A stretch of DNA of 64,000 nucleotides from Candidatus Cryptobacteroides choladohippi (GCA_018065985.1 JAGHSF010000044.1:1-64000); one strand, 5' to 3'. Shown: positions 44,406 through 54,375, counted from the stretch's first letter. The notes: a model not told the origin generated them from the sequence alone. Made by a program: numbers and translations.

Positions 44406-45263
44406 ATGGCAAAGGACTATTCCGGTTACGGCCCGGCATATAAAGGGCTGAAAACCCGTGACGATGTGTACATACCCAAACCTGTACGTGAGTTTTCCGG
44501 AGACGACCCATACGTCAGGATGGCCCCTATCAGAGGCCGGATCAAGGACATCAGCTTCGACGAGAGCTACACATTCATTGACAGGACTCTCGGTTTCAAG
44601 GTAAAACGCTTCCTGACATATATCGTTGTCTGGTTCATTGCCATCCCGGCAAACTGGCTGCGTTATGGCTTGAGGGTTCATGGACGCAGCAATATCAAAA
44701 GGAACCGTGACCTGCTCAGAAACGGTGTCATGACCGTGTGCAATCATGTATACAGATGGGATATGATATCCGTCTTCCGGGTCATGCCGTTCCGTCGCGC
44801 ATGCATTCCCATGTACTCCGAACCATTCAAGGGTGATGACGGGTGGATAATGAAACATGTAGGCGGGATTCCCATACCTGACAATACGGGCGGTCTGAAG
44901 AAATTCTCGGAAGCAGTCCGGGAGGCGGTTGACGACAGGACATGGATTCACATCTTCCCCGAAAGTTGCAGCTGGAATTTCTATTCCCCCATCCGTCCCT
45001 TCAAGCCAGGCTCGTTCAATCTGGCTTACAGATATGGCCTGCCGATCGTGCCTCTCGTCATAAGCTTCCGTCCGCGCACCGGATGGCGAAAGATCATCTG
45101 CAAAGACGAGCCCCTGGTCGACATCCACGTTGGAGAGCCGATAATCCCGGATCCGGGCAAGCCAAAGATGACCGAGGTCAAACGCATGGTCGACACCGCC
45201 CATCACGCGATGTGCGACATGGCCGGGATCCTGGAAAATCCCTGGCCTGCGACAATGAAATAG
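44406..45263 (+). CDS. glsA: Glycine-lipid O-acyltransferase-like protein
   Basis: This PlsC-type acyltransferase has about 285 residues. The catalytic HX4D motif is in CNHVYRWDM near 105, followed by the FPES motif near 183, where Ser replaces the usual Gly. A membrane-associated helix precedes it. With the adjoining GNAT-type acyltransferase, it matches the Bacteroides pair in which GlsB N-acylates glycine and GlsA O-acylates the product to make glycine lipids of the envelope. The ATG at 44406 is chosen over a TTG at 44400. The glsB start follows 16 nt after the stop. Confidence 0.7.
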   Translation: MAKDYSGYGPAYKGLKTRDDVYIPKPVREFSGDDPYVRMAPIRGRIKDISFDESYTFIDRTLGFKVKRFLTYIVVWFIAIPANWLRYGLRVHGRSNIKRNRDLLRNGVMTVCNHVYRWDMISVFRVMPFRRACIPMYSEPFKGDDGWIMKHVGGIPIPDNTGGLKKFSEAVREAVDDRTWIHIFPESCSWNFYSPIRPFKPGSFNLAYRYGLPIVPLVISFRPRTGWRKIICKDEPLVDIHVGEPIIPDPGKPKMTEVKRMVDTAHHAMCDMAGILENPWPATMK

Positions 45264-45279
45264 TTCAATAATATCCTTT

Positions 45280-46374
45280 ATGAAAAAGATAATCGATCCT
45301 GTTCCCGTCGAACTGATCAAGGCCGAACTCACAAAAGACAAGAAGCTGATCAACACCAACAGGGGGAACAACGAAATATATGTCGTGACAGGTAACGACT
45401 CTCCGAACGTTCTGCGGGAGATCGGGCGGCTCAGGGAGCTGTCCTTCCGCACTGCAGGCGGCAGCACCGGGAATGCCATTGACCTGGACGAGTTTGACAG
45501 CATGGAGAGTCCCTACAGGCAGCTTATCGTCTGGGACCCTGATGAAGAAGCCATAATAGGAGGATACCGTTTCCTGTTCGGCTCGGATGCCAGAATGGAC
45601 GAAAACGGCCAACCCATTCTCGCAAGCGCCCACCAGTTCCACTTCTCGCAGAATTTCATCGAGGATTATCTCCCGCATATGATGGAGCTTGGGCGGAACT
45701 TCGTTGTCCCCGCCTACCAAAGTTCGAAAGCCGGAGCCAGGTCGATTTTCGCGATGGATAATCTGTGGGATGGACTCATGGCCATAATCATCAAGAACCC
45801 GAATCTGCTGTATGTATTCGGCAAGGTCACCATCTATCCGTCATATGACAAGATCACCCGGGATCTGACCTACCATTTCCTGTGGAAACACTTTGGCGAC
45901 AAAGAGAAACTGGTTTTCCCCAAGGAGGATACGGCGGTACTTCCCCAGTCGGATCCGGCCCTGATGGACCTCATCCTCAACCAGACGGATATCCTGGAAG
46001 ACTACAAGCTCCTGAAAAATGCAGCCAGGATGAGGAATGTCAACATACCGCCCAATTTCTCGGCATACATCTCCATCACCCCCATGATGCATATGTTCGG
46101 AACATCGGTGAACCGCCTGATGAATGATATCGAGGATACCGGTATCCTTATCCCCATCGATTCGATCTATCAAGAAAAGATCAGACGCCATGTTGGAGCG
46201 TACCTGAAATTCACATTGAAGAACGGCAGGAAGAAGTCTGCGAAGGACGGAATCGAGGATATGGAGGAGATGGTCAACAGATGGTTCAGGTCCCGCGCCC
46301 GGATCGTAAGACGCATCAAACGCCAGTTCCGGAAGGCAAAAAGAAGTCAAATCACAAAAGATGAAAATATCTAG
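45280..46374 (+). CDS. glsB: Glycine N-acyltransferase-like protein (glycine lipid synthesis)
   Basis: The 364-residue protein has an OlsB-like GNAT fold: REIGRLRELSFRTAGG near 45 and DLDEFDSMESPYRQLIVWD near 68 are typical of the Acetyltransf_5 group once annotated as hemolysin-like, which uses acyl-carrier protein donors. In Bacteroides thetaiotaomicron GlsB of this type forms N-acyl-3-hydroxy-acylglycine. Its length exceeds OlsB by a C-terminal basic extension (RSRARIVRRIKRQFRKAKRS), perhaps a membrane contact. It overlaps the following amidase gene by 14 nt. Confidence 0.75.
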   Translation: MKKIIDPVPVELIKAELTKDKKLINTNRGNNEIYVVTGNDSPNVLREIGRLRELSFRTAGGSTGNAIDLDEFDSMESPYRQLIVWDPDEEAIIGGYRFLFGSDARMDENGQPILASAHQFHFSQNFIEDYLPHMMELGRNFVVPAYQSSKAGARSIFAMDNLWDGLMAIIIKNPNLLYVFGKVTIYPSYDKITRDLTYHFLWKHFGDKEKLVFPKEDTAVLPQSDPALMDLILNQTDILEDYKLLKNAARMRNVNIPPNFSAYISITPMMHMFGTSVNRLMNDIEDTGILIPIDSIYQEKIRRHVGAYLKFTLKNGRKKSAKDGIEDMEEMVNRWFRSRARIVRRIKRQFRKAKRSQITKDENI

Positions 46375-47563
46375 CACGTTTCTTTACATTCTCGCAGCAG
46401 GTGCAACGCTCTGCGCCTGCCAGTCCGACCCCGATGCCGACAATGCAGCCAAGTGGACTGCAGAGCAGAGAGCATCAATAGAGAGCATCAAGCCAGTGGA
46501 GGGCTCTGACGGGCATCTGTTCGAAATGGACTATACCGCTGACTACAAACTTCCCGAGATGATGCAGAAGGGCTGCGGTTCCCTTCCGGAGGCACTTCTG
46601 CTGATGTATGAGACACTTCTGCCGGACTCCCGCATCCTCATACGGAACGCCAGCACACAGGGCGTCGGATGCAGCACCTTCTCTTCAGAGTGCAGCGATG
46701 GTGGATACGTCCTCGGACGCAACTATGACTATCCCGTCAAGGGATGCTACTACATGATGGTCCGCACCAATCCTGAGAAGGGTTACAGATCGATAGGCAT
46801 GGCAGACGTCAGCGCCCTGCTGGAAAATCCCGACCCCCGAAACCCCTTCAGCACCGTACGCAACCAGGAAATCACCCTGTTCGCACCGATGAGCGTGCTT
46901 GACGGAATCAACGAGACGGGCTTCATGGCCAGCTTCATGCAGCTTGAATACGGAGCCACGATGCAGGACCGCGGCAAGACGAAGATACTCAGCAACTGGA
47001 TCCTGCGCATTATGCTGGACAACTGCAAGACTGTTTCGGAGGCAATTGCCATGATGGACCGCTTCGATATACGCTCGATCTTCCAGAACGAGGACATGGA
47101 CCTTCACTACATCCTCGCCGATGCAGACGGCGACCGCGCCATTGTGGAGTATGTCGATAACGAGATGCACGTTCTGCGTTCCCAGGATCTCATAGGCGAA
47201 GATGCACCGTATGTCATGTCAACAAACTTCTATCTCACTCCGGGCAGCCGTGTTGACAGGGAAACAGGCCTATGGGAGAAGAAGGAGCTGGGCTACTGGC
47301 GCTTCGACCAGCTTTGCCAGAGCCTGAAGTGCAATCCCTGTCCGTCAAAGGACGAGGCCATGGAGTACATGAAGAACGTACGCATCGTGTTCAATGACAA
47401 GGACGAGATAGAGGCCATGGGCCGCGCAGGCAAGGACCCGCAGAAGTTCGAGGACTGGAGTTGGATGTCCCTGTGGTCATCGGTTTACAACAGCAAGGAC
47501 CTGAGTCTGGATGTCTGCATACGCGAAGACTACAGCAGGAAATTCTCGTTCAGGATAGATTAG
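46361..47563 (+). CDS. Linear amide C-N hydrolase (Ntn family) lipoprotein
   Basis: The 400-residue protein has a lipoprotein signal (GATLCACQS, Cys20). The probable catalytic Cys104 lies in QGVGCSTF, preceded by Gly, the site where acyl-CoA:isopenicillin N acyltransferase-type (C45) and choloylglycine-hydrolase-type enzymes are cleaved to free an N-terminal Cys. GRNYDYP near 123 supplies the conserved Asn/Asp. It would hydrolyse linear amides such as conjugated bile acids, acyl-amino acids or penicillins in the periplasm or at the surface. Its start is inside glsB, so it is translationally coupled to glycine-lipid synthesis, which suggests an N-acyl amide substrate. Confidence 0.78.
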   Translation: MKISSTFLYILAAGATLCACQSDPDADNAAKWTAEQRASIESIKPVEGSDGHLFEMDYTADYKLPEMMQKGCGSLPEALLLMYETLLPDSRILIRNASTQGVGCSTFSSECSDGGYVLGRNYDYPVKGCYYMMVRTNPEKGYRSIGMADVSALLENPDPRNPFSTVRNQEITLFAPMSVLDGINETGFMASFMQLEYGATMQDRGKTKILSNWILRIMLDNCKTVSEAIAMMDRFDIRSIFQNEDMDLHYILADADGDRAIVEYVDNEMHVLRSQDLIGEDAPYVMSTNFYLTPGSRVDRETGLWEKKELGYWRFDQLCQSLKCNPCPSKDEAMEYMKNVRIVFNDKDEIEAMGRAGKDPQKFEDWSWMSLWSSVYNSKDLSLDVCIREDYSRKFSFRID

Positions 47564-47569
47564 GCAGCT

Positions 47570-48178
47570 TCATTTTCCCGTGGAATAGCGCGCACGGATT
47601 ATGCGCACCATCTCTTCCCGGCGCTCCTGCAGGTGCCTGTCTATCATGTCGGGCGAAAGCTGTGCAACGTTCTCAAGAATGGGAAGGTTCATGAAAGGCG
47701 CCGTGGCGAGAGTTGCCACCGTGCTGTATATGTCGTGCATGGTGCAGGGCTGCACATTGCCGTCTGCAATCCCCTTCTCGAGGCGCTGGACGTGCATCCC
47801 GAGGCTGCTTCGGCACACCGTGTCGAAGGTCTCACGATACCTCAGGAGGAAGTCGGGATGTGTCCTGGAGATGTCGCTCAGCAGATAAGGGAACCTGCGG
47901 TCCTCGTTCATCTTGTCGAAGATGACCACAGCCGCATCGGCTGCCACGTGCGCCACATTGCCATCGACCTGCATGATGGGCTTGAGGGCCCTCAGCAGGT
48001 CGTAGACGTGGTTGTCGAGAATCTGCATGAACAGTTTCTCCTTTGTTCTGAAATAGTAGTTCACCATTGCGTGCGTCACACCGGCACGCTTGGCAATCGT
48101 GGCAGTGGAAGTGGCATCATAGCCATTCATGAAGAACTCCTCTTCCGCCGCCTTCAGTATTTCCTCCTCCTTTGTCAT
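47570..48178 (-). CDS. TetR-family regulator of the efflux operon
   Basis: The 202-residue protein begins with the TetR helix-turn-helix (ATSTATIAKRAGVTHAMVNYYF near 25-46), followed by the variable helical ligand domain. It is encoded last in the leftward efflux operon, 27 nt after the RND gene. TetR proteins in this position usually repress the operon until an efflux substrate binds. The ligand is unknown. Its 3' end faces the amidase gene with 6 nt between the stops. Confidence 0.9.
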   Translation of the reverse strand: MTKEEEILKAAEEEFFMNGYDATSTATIAKRAGVTHAMVNYYFRTKEKLFMQILDNHVYDLLRALKPIMQVDGNVAHVAADAAVVIFDKMNEDRRFPYLLSDISRTHPDFLLRYRETFDTVCRSSLGMHVQRLEKGIADGNVQPCTMHDIYSTVATLATAPFMNLPILENVAQLSPDMIDRHLQERREEMVRIIRARYSTGK

Positions 48179-48205
48179 ATCGCGGCAAAGATAGCACTAA
48201 TTTCG

Positions 48206-51200
48206 TTATGCCACCTTCTTCCTGTGCAATATCTTGTAAACCACCGGAACAACGATCAGTGTAAGAAGGGTCGACAGGGCCATTCCTCCTATGATCACCC
48301 AGCCTATGCCGTTTCGGAGCTCGGCACTCGAACCTGAAGCTATGGCCACCGGAACCATGCCTATTATGGTCGAGAGAGCGGTCATCAGGATGGGCCTCGT
48401 ACGCAGCTTCACCGCTTCCACGAGGGCGTCGTCCATGGCCATTCCCTCCCCGAGCCTCTCGTTGGCAAAGTCGACGAGAAGGATGGCGTTCTTGGCCACC
48501 AGGCCTATCAGCATCACAATACCGAGCATTGCATAGATGTTCAGAGAGGTTGCCGACAGGGCAAGGGCCAGAATGGCGCCGAGTATCGAGAACGGGATCG
48601 AGAACATGACCACCAGAGGGTCGATCCAGTTGTTGTACAGAACCACGAGCGACAGGTACATGAGGACGATGGAGAGCAGTATGGCTATCGCGAACACGCT
48701 CATCGAATCCATCATTGACTTCATGTCGCCGGCGGTCACTATGGAAACGCCCATACTGTCGGCTCTCCCGGACACCTTCTCCAAGAACTGGCTTGAGGCC
48801 TGGCCGGCGGAGATGCCGACGACATTGGCGCTGATGGTCACGGAAGAGTTCCTGTTGTAGCGCTCCAGACGGTTGGGGCCGGTACCGATGCGGACATCGG
48901 CAAACTGGTCGAGGGTCACGCGGCTCCCCTGCTGGTTGATGAAGGTGATGTTCGCGACGTCGTCGATGCTGCTGCGGTAGAAGTCATCAGCCTTTATGTT
49001 GATGTTGTACTCGTAGTCGTCGCGCACGAACTTCATCTGGGTGTTGCCCTGGAAGGCCATCTGAAGGGTGAGCCCGACATTGTCGAGGGACAGTCCCAGC
49101 GCCGACATCCTGTCTCTGTCCACAACCACCTCGACCTCCGGGCGGCCGCTTCCGGTCGACAGCTGCTGCTGGAGTGTTCCGGGAATGCCGCGCATCACAT
49201 CGAGCGCGTATTCGCCGAAGAGTGCCACCGAATCGGCCTTGGGGCCGGTGAGCACATACTCGATGTCGGCATTGTTGCCCGAGCCGTGGAGGGTGGCGGC
49301 ATATACCTGCACCTTGGCATCCACGAGGTAGTCGGTAAGGGCCCTACGCAGGCCGGATATGTAGAGGTGCACGGACTTGCTGCGCTCTGAAGGCGGAACC
49401 ATCCTGCACCTGAGCTCGGCCAGATAAGGAGTACCCTGATTGCTCTCGTTGTTGCTGCTGGTCAGGCCGATCATCGATACCACCTCGGTGATCTCAGGCT
49501 GGTCCAGGAGCCAGGCCTCGGCATATGCCACCTGGGCGGACGACTTCTCGATGGAGATGTCCTTTGGCATCTCCAGAAGCACGGTGAACTCGCTCTGGTC
49601 GACCTTCGGCATGAACTCGAATCCCACGAATCCCATGGGGAACAGGGCGCACACCAGAACGGTCATCGCGATGACGGCGAGGCCTGTCCAGCGCTTGTGG
49701 CCGAGAGCCGTGCGGAGGACGCCGGCCACCCAGCCGCCAAAGCGGCTCACTATGCTCTCGAACCAGGCCATCGCCCTGCCCCGGGCAGTGCCGGTGTCGA
49801 GAACGTCAAGCCTTCCGAAGCGGGACGTGAGCAGAGGCACGAGCGTGAGGGCCGAGAGCAGACTGAAGAGTATGGCGAAGATGATGACGCCGCAGAACTG
49901 CCGCAGGATGTCTGAAACGAGGCTGTTGGTGAGCGCGATGGGCAGGAACACGATGACCAGCACTATGGTCACGGTGATGACGGTGAAACCTATCTCCTGC
50001 ATGGCGTCCCTGGTTGCCTGCAGGGGCGACTTGCCCATCTCCATATGGCGGCAGACGTTCTCGATGACCACGATGGCATCATCCACAAGCACGCCGATCA
50101 CCACCGATAGTCCCAGAAGGGACATTATGTTCAGCGTGAAATGGAAAAGGTCCATCCCGATGAACGCACCTATGAGCGACAGCGGCACCACCAGCATGAC
50201 TATGAGCGCATTGCGCCAGCTGTGCAGGAACACCAGAATCACCACGGTCACGAGCAGGATGGCGAGCAGGAGATCGATGAGCACGGACCTGATGGACTCG
50301 CGCGTGAACTCAGATGAATCCGAAACAGTGCGTATCCTGAGATCCTGGCCGGCATATTTCGACTCCAGCCGGGCGATTGTCTCATGCACGGCATCGCTGA
50401 GGTCGATGGCATTGGCATTCTCCTGCTTGAAGATGTTGATGAGCACAGCCTCCTCGCCGTCCACGCGTGCGAGCGTGTTGACTGCGGAAGCCGTCTCCAC
50501 CACATCCGCCACATCGGAGAGTCTGATCTGCGTGCCGTTGGGCATGGTCATCAGCACCAGGCCGCGTATCTGCTCGACGCTCTCGAGCTTGCCGGTAAGG
50601 CGCACTGCGGTATTGGTTCTGCCATCCTGGATGCTTCCGGTCGGAAAATCGAGGTTGGAGCCCTTGAGCACACCCATAAGCTGGACAGGGGTGATTCCCA
50701 GTTCACGCATCACGGCCATGTTCATGTTCACCTGGATTTCGCGGGGATGCTCACCCACCGACTCCACCTTGGCCATGCCGGGGATGCGCTGGAACTCGGG
50801 AACCAGGTTGCGTGTGATGAGGTCGCTGAAGTCGACAGCATCGAGGCTGGAACTGAGCGCGAGGGTCATGACGGACTTCGCATCGACGCTCATCTCGTTC
50901 ACTATTGGCGAAAGGATGCCGGAAGGCAGCGCAGCCTTCTTTGAATTGATCTTGTTCTGGGCATCTGTCACAGCCTGGTCGATGTCGGTTCCATAGGTAA
51001 AGGAAACGAATACCATCGACATGCCCTCGAACGAGTATGAACGCATCGACTCGACTCCGGCCATCGACGACAGCACATCCTCGAGCTTGACGGTAAGCGA
51101 GCTCTCCACCTCGGTAGGAGATGCACCGGGATAGATGACCTGGACATTCAGAGAGGGCGGAGTGAACTTCGGCATCAGCTCGGCCTTCATTGAAGAGAAT

Positions 51201-51283
51201 CCAAGGAAGCCCAGTATGCCGATCACCAGAAACAGCACGATCACATAGATCGGCCGCCTGATTGACAAATCTGAAATCTTCAT
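48206..51283 (-). CDS. RND-family efflux transporter (inner membrane)
   Basis: The 1025-residue protein has the AcrB/HAE1 layout: a membrane helix at the start, a large periplasmic porter domain, six helices, a second porter domain and six more helices. TM4 carries GVLVDDAIVVIEN near 400, containing the proton-relay Asp pair, and FGVGMPSFSTLLT-like sequence near the end. It exports drugs, bile salts or other amphiphiles by proton exchange as a trimer with the fusion protein and outer-membrane channel encoded upstream. The start at 51283 is 4 nt after the fusion-protein stop. Confidence 0.93.
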   Translation of the reverse strand: MKISDLSIRRPIYVIVLFLVIGILGFLGFSSMKAELMPKFTPPSLNVQVIYPGASPTEVESSLTVKLEDVLSSMAGVESMRSYSFEGMSMVFVSFTYGTDIDQAVTDAQNKINSKKAALPSGILSPIVNEMSVDAKSVMTLALSSSLDAVDFSDLITRNLVPEFQRIPGMAKVESVGEHPREIQVNMNMAVMRELGITPVQLMGVLKGSNLDFPTGSIQDGRTNTAVRLTGKLESVEQIRGLVLMTMPNGTQIRLSDVADVVETASAVNTLARVDGEEAVLINIFKQENANAIDLSDAVHETIARLESKYAGQDLRIRTVSDSSEFTRESIRSVLIDLLLAILLVTVVILVFLHSWRNALIVMLVVPLSLIGAFIGMDLFHFTLNIMSLLGLSVVIGVLVDDAIVVIENVCRHMEMGKSPLQATRDAMQEIGFTVITVTIVLVIVFLPIALTNSLVSDILRQFCGVIIFAILFSLLSALTLVPLLTSRFGRLDVLDTGTARGRAMAWFESIVSRFGGWVAGVLRTALGHKRWTGLAVIAMTVLVCALFPMGFVGFEFMPKVDQSEFTVLLEMPKDISIEKSSAQVAYAEAWLLDQPEITEVVSMIGLTSSNNESNQGTPYLAELRCRMVPPSERSKSVHLYISGLRRALTDYLVDAKVQVYAATLHGSGNNADIEYVLTGPKADSVALFGEYALDVMRGIPGTLQQQLSTGSGRPEVEVVVDRDRMSALGLSLDNVGLTLQMAFQGNTQMKFVRDDYEYNINIKADDFYRSSIDDVANITFINQQGSRVTLDQFADVRIGTGPNRLERYNRNSSVTISANVVGISAGQASSQFLEKVSGRADSMGVSIVTAGDMKSMMDSMSVFAIAILLSIVLMYLSLVVLYNNWIDPLVVMFSIPFSILGAILALALSATSLNIYAMLGIVMLIGLVAKNAILLVDFANERLGEGMAMDDALVEAVKLRTRPILMTALSTIIGMVPVAIASGSSAELRNGIGWVIIGGMALSTLLTLIVVPVVYKILHRKKVA

Positions 51284-51287
51284 ATCG

Positions 51288-52343
51288 TTATTCTGCCTTT
51301 ACAACGTTGATGGGAGTTCCGTCAGAGATGTTCATGAGGCCGGCGACGACGATCTGGTCACCATCCTCGAGGCCGCTGACGATCTCGATCCTGTCGCCGT
51401 ACATGTCGCCAAGAGTGACCTCGCGGCGCTCTGCCCTTCCGTCCTTCGCAACATACACGTTGGCTGCAAGCACGCTGCCGACGACGGCCTTTCGCGGTAT
51501 GAGTATGCCTGTCTGCTCCTCCCTGGCATCGAACCCGACTTTGAGGTACATGCCCACGCGGAGGTCAGGGTCCCTGTCAAGCAGGATCTCGACCGGATAG
51601 TTGAGGCTGCGGTCAGTCTTGACGCCAACGCTCTTCACCGTTCCGGCAAACACCTTTCCGGCAGCGTCCCCGCTTGTGGCAGAGACCTTCTGGCCGACTC
51701 CTATGAGTTTCACCTTCGATTCGGGTATGTTGCAGACAACCTTTATATGACTGTTGTCAACTATCTCGAACAGAGGAACATTCGGGGCGATAAGAGCGCC
51801 CACCTCAACCATGCGGTTATTGATGGTGCCGGCTATTGGCGCCTTCACGACTGCATTGTCAAGCTTCCACTTGCTCACGGCAAGGCGGCTCTCTGCAGCC
51901 ACAAGCTGAGTGCGTATGTTGTCGAGCTGCTGGCTCGTGACGCCGCCCGCCTCGAAGGAACGGGTGAAACGTTCCTCGTCCTTCTTCAGAGCCTCGTAAG
52001 ATGCCAGGGTGGCCTTGTAGTCCGCCTCCAGAAGCTCGGAGTCGATCTTGAGAAGGGGCGTGCCCTTCACGACACGGCTGCCCTTGTCGACATATACGGC
52101 AACCACACGTCCGCTCACCTCTGACACGAAGTTGAGCTCGCTGCCTGCCGCGGCGATGCCGTTTGACGAGAAGCTGCGGTCACAGACCTCTCTCGACACC
52201 CTGCAGGTGGTTACGACCTCCGTGCCGCCCGATGCGGCAACCGATGAGGTCTGTTCCTGTGCCTTCTTCCTGTTGCCCACAAGCAGAAGCACCATTCCGC
52301 CCACGACAAGCGCGGCGATTATGAATCCGATGATCTTTTTCAT
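51288..52343 (-). CDS. RND efflux periplasmic adaptor (membrane fusion protein)
   Basis: The 351-residue protein has an N-terminal membrane anchor (IGFIIAALVVGGMVLLLVG) and the usual sequence of domains: a lipoyl half (GRVVAVYVDKGSRV near 77), an alpha-hairpin (~100-160), the second lipoyl half (VKAPIAGTINNRMVEVGALI near 168) and beta-barrel and membrane-proximal parts. It bridges the RND pump and the TolC-like channel. The gene is 10 nt after the outer-membrane gene and 4 nt before the transporter gene. Confidence 0.92.
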   Translation of the reverse strand: MKKIIGFIIAALVVGGMVLLLVGNRKKAQEQTSSVAASGGTEVVTTCRVSREVCDRSFSSNGIAAAGSELNFVSEVSGRVVAVYVDKGSRVVKGTPLLKIDSELLEADYKATLASYEALKKDEERFTRSFEAGGVTSQQLDNIRTQLVAAESRLAVSKWKLDNAVVKAPIAGTINNRMVEVGALIAPNVPLFEIVDNSHIKVVCNIPESKVKLIGVGQKVSATSGDAAGKVFAGTVKSVGVKTDRSLNYPVEILLDRDPDLRVGMYLKVGFDAREEQTGILIPRKAVVGSVLAANVYVAKDGRAERREVTLGDMYGDRIEIVSGLEDGDQIVVAGLMNISDGTPINVVKAE

Positions 52344-52353
52344 TATCTGTTAC

Positions 52354-53721
52354 TTATTTGTTTATTTCACTGATGGTGCCGTCGGCCTTCTTCAGGTCGA
52401 TATAGGACTTGACGCTGTTGCTGAGGGCATTGATGTAGTTCATCTGCGCCTGGATGAGCGAAGAGGATGCATTGAGGACGTCGGAGAGGTTGGCGAGGCC
52501 TTCATTGTAATTGGCCTCTGTAACCCTGAGCACATCCTGCGCGAGGTCCTTGTTGCGCTTCTGTGAGCAGATGGTGCTTCTGTTCTGGTCCATCTGCATC
52601 CTGGCATTGTTGTAGCCCATGGTGAGGGACTGCACGAGCATGCGCTCGTCGTACTCGGCTTTCTGCAGCTCGAGCCCGGCCTTCTTCACCTTGGCGGTCT
52701 TCGACATGCCCGTGAAGATGGGGAACTTGAGGCTGACGGAAAGCATCGACACCGGGAAGTGGTTGTAGGTCTCGCCATAGAAGTGGTCGCCCATGTAGTT
52801 CGTGGAATAGTTGGCGTTGAAAACCAGCACCGGGAGCACCTCGGCGACTGCCGCCTTCCTCTGCAGCGCAAGCATTTCCTTCTGCTGGCGGAAGATCCTG
52901 AAGGGCAGCTGTTCCTCGACGTTGAACCTGGGCATGCATTCAAGGAAGATCATGCTCTCGATGCGGTCGATGTCAACCGGAGCGATGTCGATGGCCTGGT
53001 CCATGGGGAAGCCCATCTCAAGCTTGAGCAGGTTCTTCTGGACTTCCAGGGCCTGCCTGAGCGACTGCTTCTCCGTCTCGAGGTTTGTCCTGGCGACGGC
53101 TATCCTGTCGGCATCGACGGTCCTGACTATCCCGAGCTCGCGGTTGGCCTCCATGAGGCCGGAGGTCCTTTCCATCACCGCAAGGCTCTCGTCGAACAGA
53201 CCGAGGGAGTACTCGAGGATCTGCGCGTTGTAGAAGAGGGTGGCAGTCTTGGAGATGACGTCGTCGACATCGGCCATGCGGCCCATCTGTGCCATCTCCT
53301 CAGCGGCATTCGCAATCCCGACGGCGTTGAAGAGCGAGAAGTTGACGATCTGCTGCGTCAGGGCCACCCCCCAGTTTGCGCTGAGGTCCATGCCCATTGT
53401 GACGGTCATGTACTTGGGCGCGTCGGGATCACGCAGGGGTTCGGGCATCATCTCGTTGATGAAGTTGGGCATCGCGAATCTGGTCTTCTGGATGTTGTAG
53501 GTGAACTGGCTCGATGCCCCCAGCTGCGGAAGCAACGAGCCAAGTATCTCACGCCTTGACTGGTTTGCGATCTCAACGCCTATACGGTCCTTCTGCAGGG
53601 CGGCGTTGTTCTCAAGCGAGTAGTCGAGACACTGCTTGAGCGACATAGGCCCGCTGCCTTCCTGCGCAAAGGCGCACCAGGACGCAAGGAAGAGGGGCAG
53701 AATGATAGGTATTTTTCTCAT
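52354..53721 (-). CDS. TolC-family outer-membrane efflux channel
   Basis: The 455-residue protein has a cleavable signal peptide (LPLFLASWCAFA) and two outer-membrane-efflux repeats, with long amphipathic helices around MKQCLDYSLENNAALQ-like sequence near 27 and GLANLSDVLNASSSLIQAQ near 415. It forms the trimeric exit duct of the pump. It is the first gene of the leftward operon, with a consensus -7 element 41 nt upstream. Confidence 0.92.
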   Translation of the reverse strand: MRKIPIILPLFLASWCAFAQEGSGPMSLKQCLDYSLENNAALQKDRIGVEIANQSRREILGSLLPQLGASSQFTYNIQKTRFAMPNFINEMMPEPLRDPDAPKYMTVTMGMDLSANWGVALTQQIVNFSLFNAVGIANAAEEMAQMGRMADVDDVISKTATLFYNAQILEYSLGLFDESLAVMERTSGLMEANRELGIVRTVDADRIAVARTNLETEKQSLRQALEVQKNLLKLEMGFPMDQAIDIAPVDIDRIESMIFLECMPRFNVEEQLPFRIFRQQKEMLALQRKAAVAEVLPVLVFNANYSTNYMGDHFYGETYNHFPVSMLSVSLKFPIFTGMSKTAKVKKAGLELQKAEYDERMLVQSLTMGYNNARMQMDQNRSTICSQKRNKDLAQDVLRVTEANYNEGLANLSDVLNASSSLIQAQMNYINALSNSVKSYIDLKKADGTISEINK

Positions 53722-53761
53722 ATTCTTGAATTAACCGTATTGTTTAACTGGGTTGTTAGTG

Positions 53762-53769
53762 CAAAGGTA
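53762..53769 (-). promoter_or_regulatory. -7 element of the efflux operon
   Basis: TACCTTTG on the minus strand (CAAAGGTA at 53762-53769) matches TAnnTTTG. The leader of about 33 nt between it and the ATG contains TTAAC/GTTAA-like half-sites where the TetR protein could bind, but no clean palindrome. Confidence 0.5.
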
Positions 53770-53800
53770 TAATAAATTTTTCTCTTGTCAAGAGTGTATG

Positions 53801-54325
53801 TCAGGGAATTATCACGGAGTCCATGGGAACGTCCCATGAGTCAGAGGGGACGGCATCGAAGATCTGGAACGGGAAGGCGACTCCGGCCTTGTGGCAGTGC
53901 AGCGACGGCAGAAGCCTGTCATAGAATCCCCTGCCCCTTCCGAGCCGCATGCCGGAACGGTCGAAGGCCACCCCCGGAATAAGAGCGAAGTCGATCTGGT
54001 CAGGCTGAACGGTCCCGGCCTCCGGTCCGGGCTCCATGATGCCGAAGGCGCCTTCGGCCATATGGGCCGGGTCGTACTCCTTCAGCACAAGCTCATCACC
54101 GCACACCACAGGAAGTACAAAGCGCCGGCTGCCCCCGGTGATGAGCGGGCGCAGGTCCACCTCGCCCGGGAGTGGCCAGTACGCAAGCACGGTAGCGGCA
54201 TTGCAGAACTCCTTTTTCTGAAGTATCCTGTCGATCACTCCGACCGACATGGCCTGAAGCTCATCCTCCGGGAGAGCTTTCCTGGCAGCCCTGACGGCCG
54301 CACGTATGTCCTGCTTGGTGAACAT
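53801..54325 (-). CDS. 5-formyltetrahydrofolate cyclo-ligase
   Basis: The 174-residue cytoplasmic enzyme converts 5-formyl-THF to 5,10-methenyl-THF with ATP. Family marks are AARKALPEDE near the start, a basic region for ATP, and LIPGVAFDRSGMRLGRGRGFYDRLL near 115-140, the conserved glycine-rich loop. Length is normal. It stands alone on the leftward strand with its own consensus -7 element. Confidence 0.93.
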   Translation of the reverse strand: MFTKQDIRAAVRAARKALPEDELQAMSVGVIDRILQKKEFCNAATVLAYWPLPGEVDLRPLITGGSRRFVLPVVCGDELVLKEYDPAHMAEGAFGIMEPGPEAGTVQPDQIDFALIPGVAFDRSGMRLGRGRGFYDRLLPSLHCHKAGVAFPFQIFDAVPSDSWDVPMDSVIIP

Positions 54326-54375
54326 TGCCTGGCTTATTGATGCGAGGGATTCCCCATGCGCTCACTTTGATATCA

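Noticed and set aside
49440..50996. 518-codon rightward frame across the RND gene
   Set aside because: It is antisense to a full-length RND transporter; its Ser/Arg/Thr-rich composition is that of a mirrored frame.
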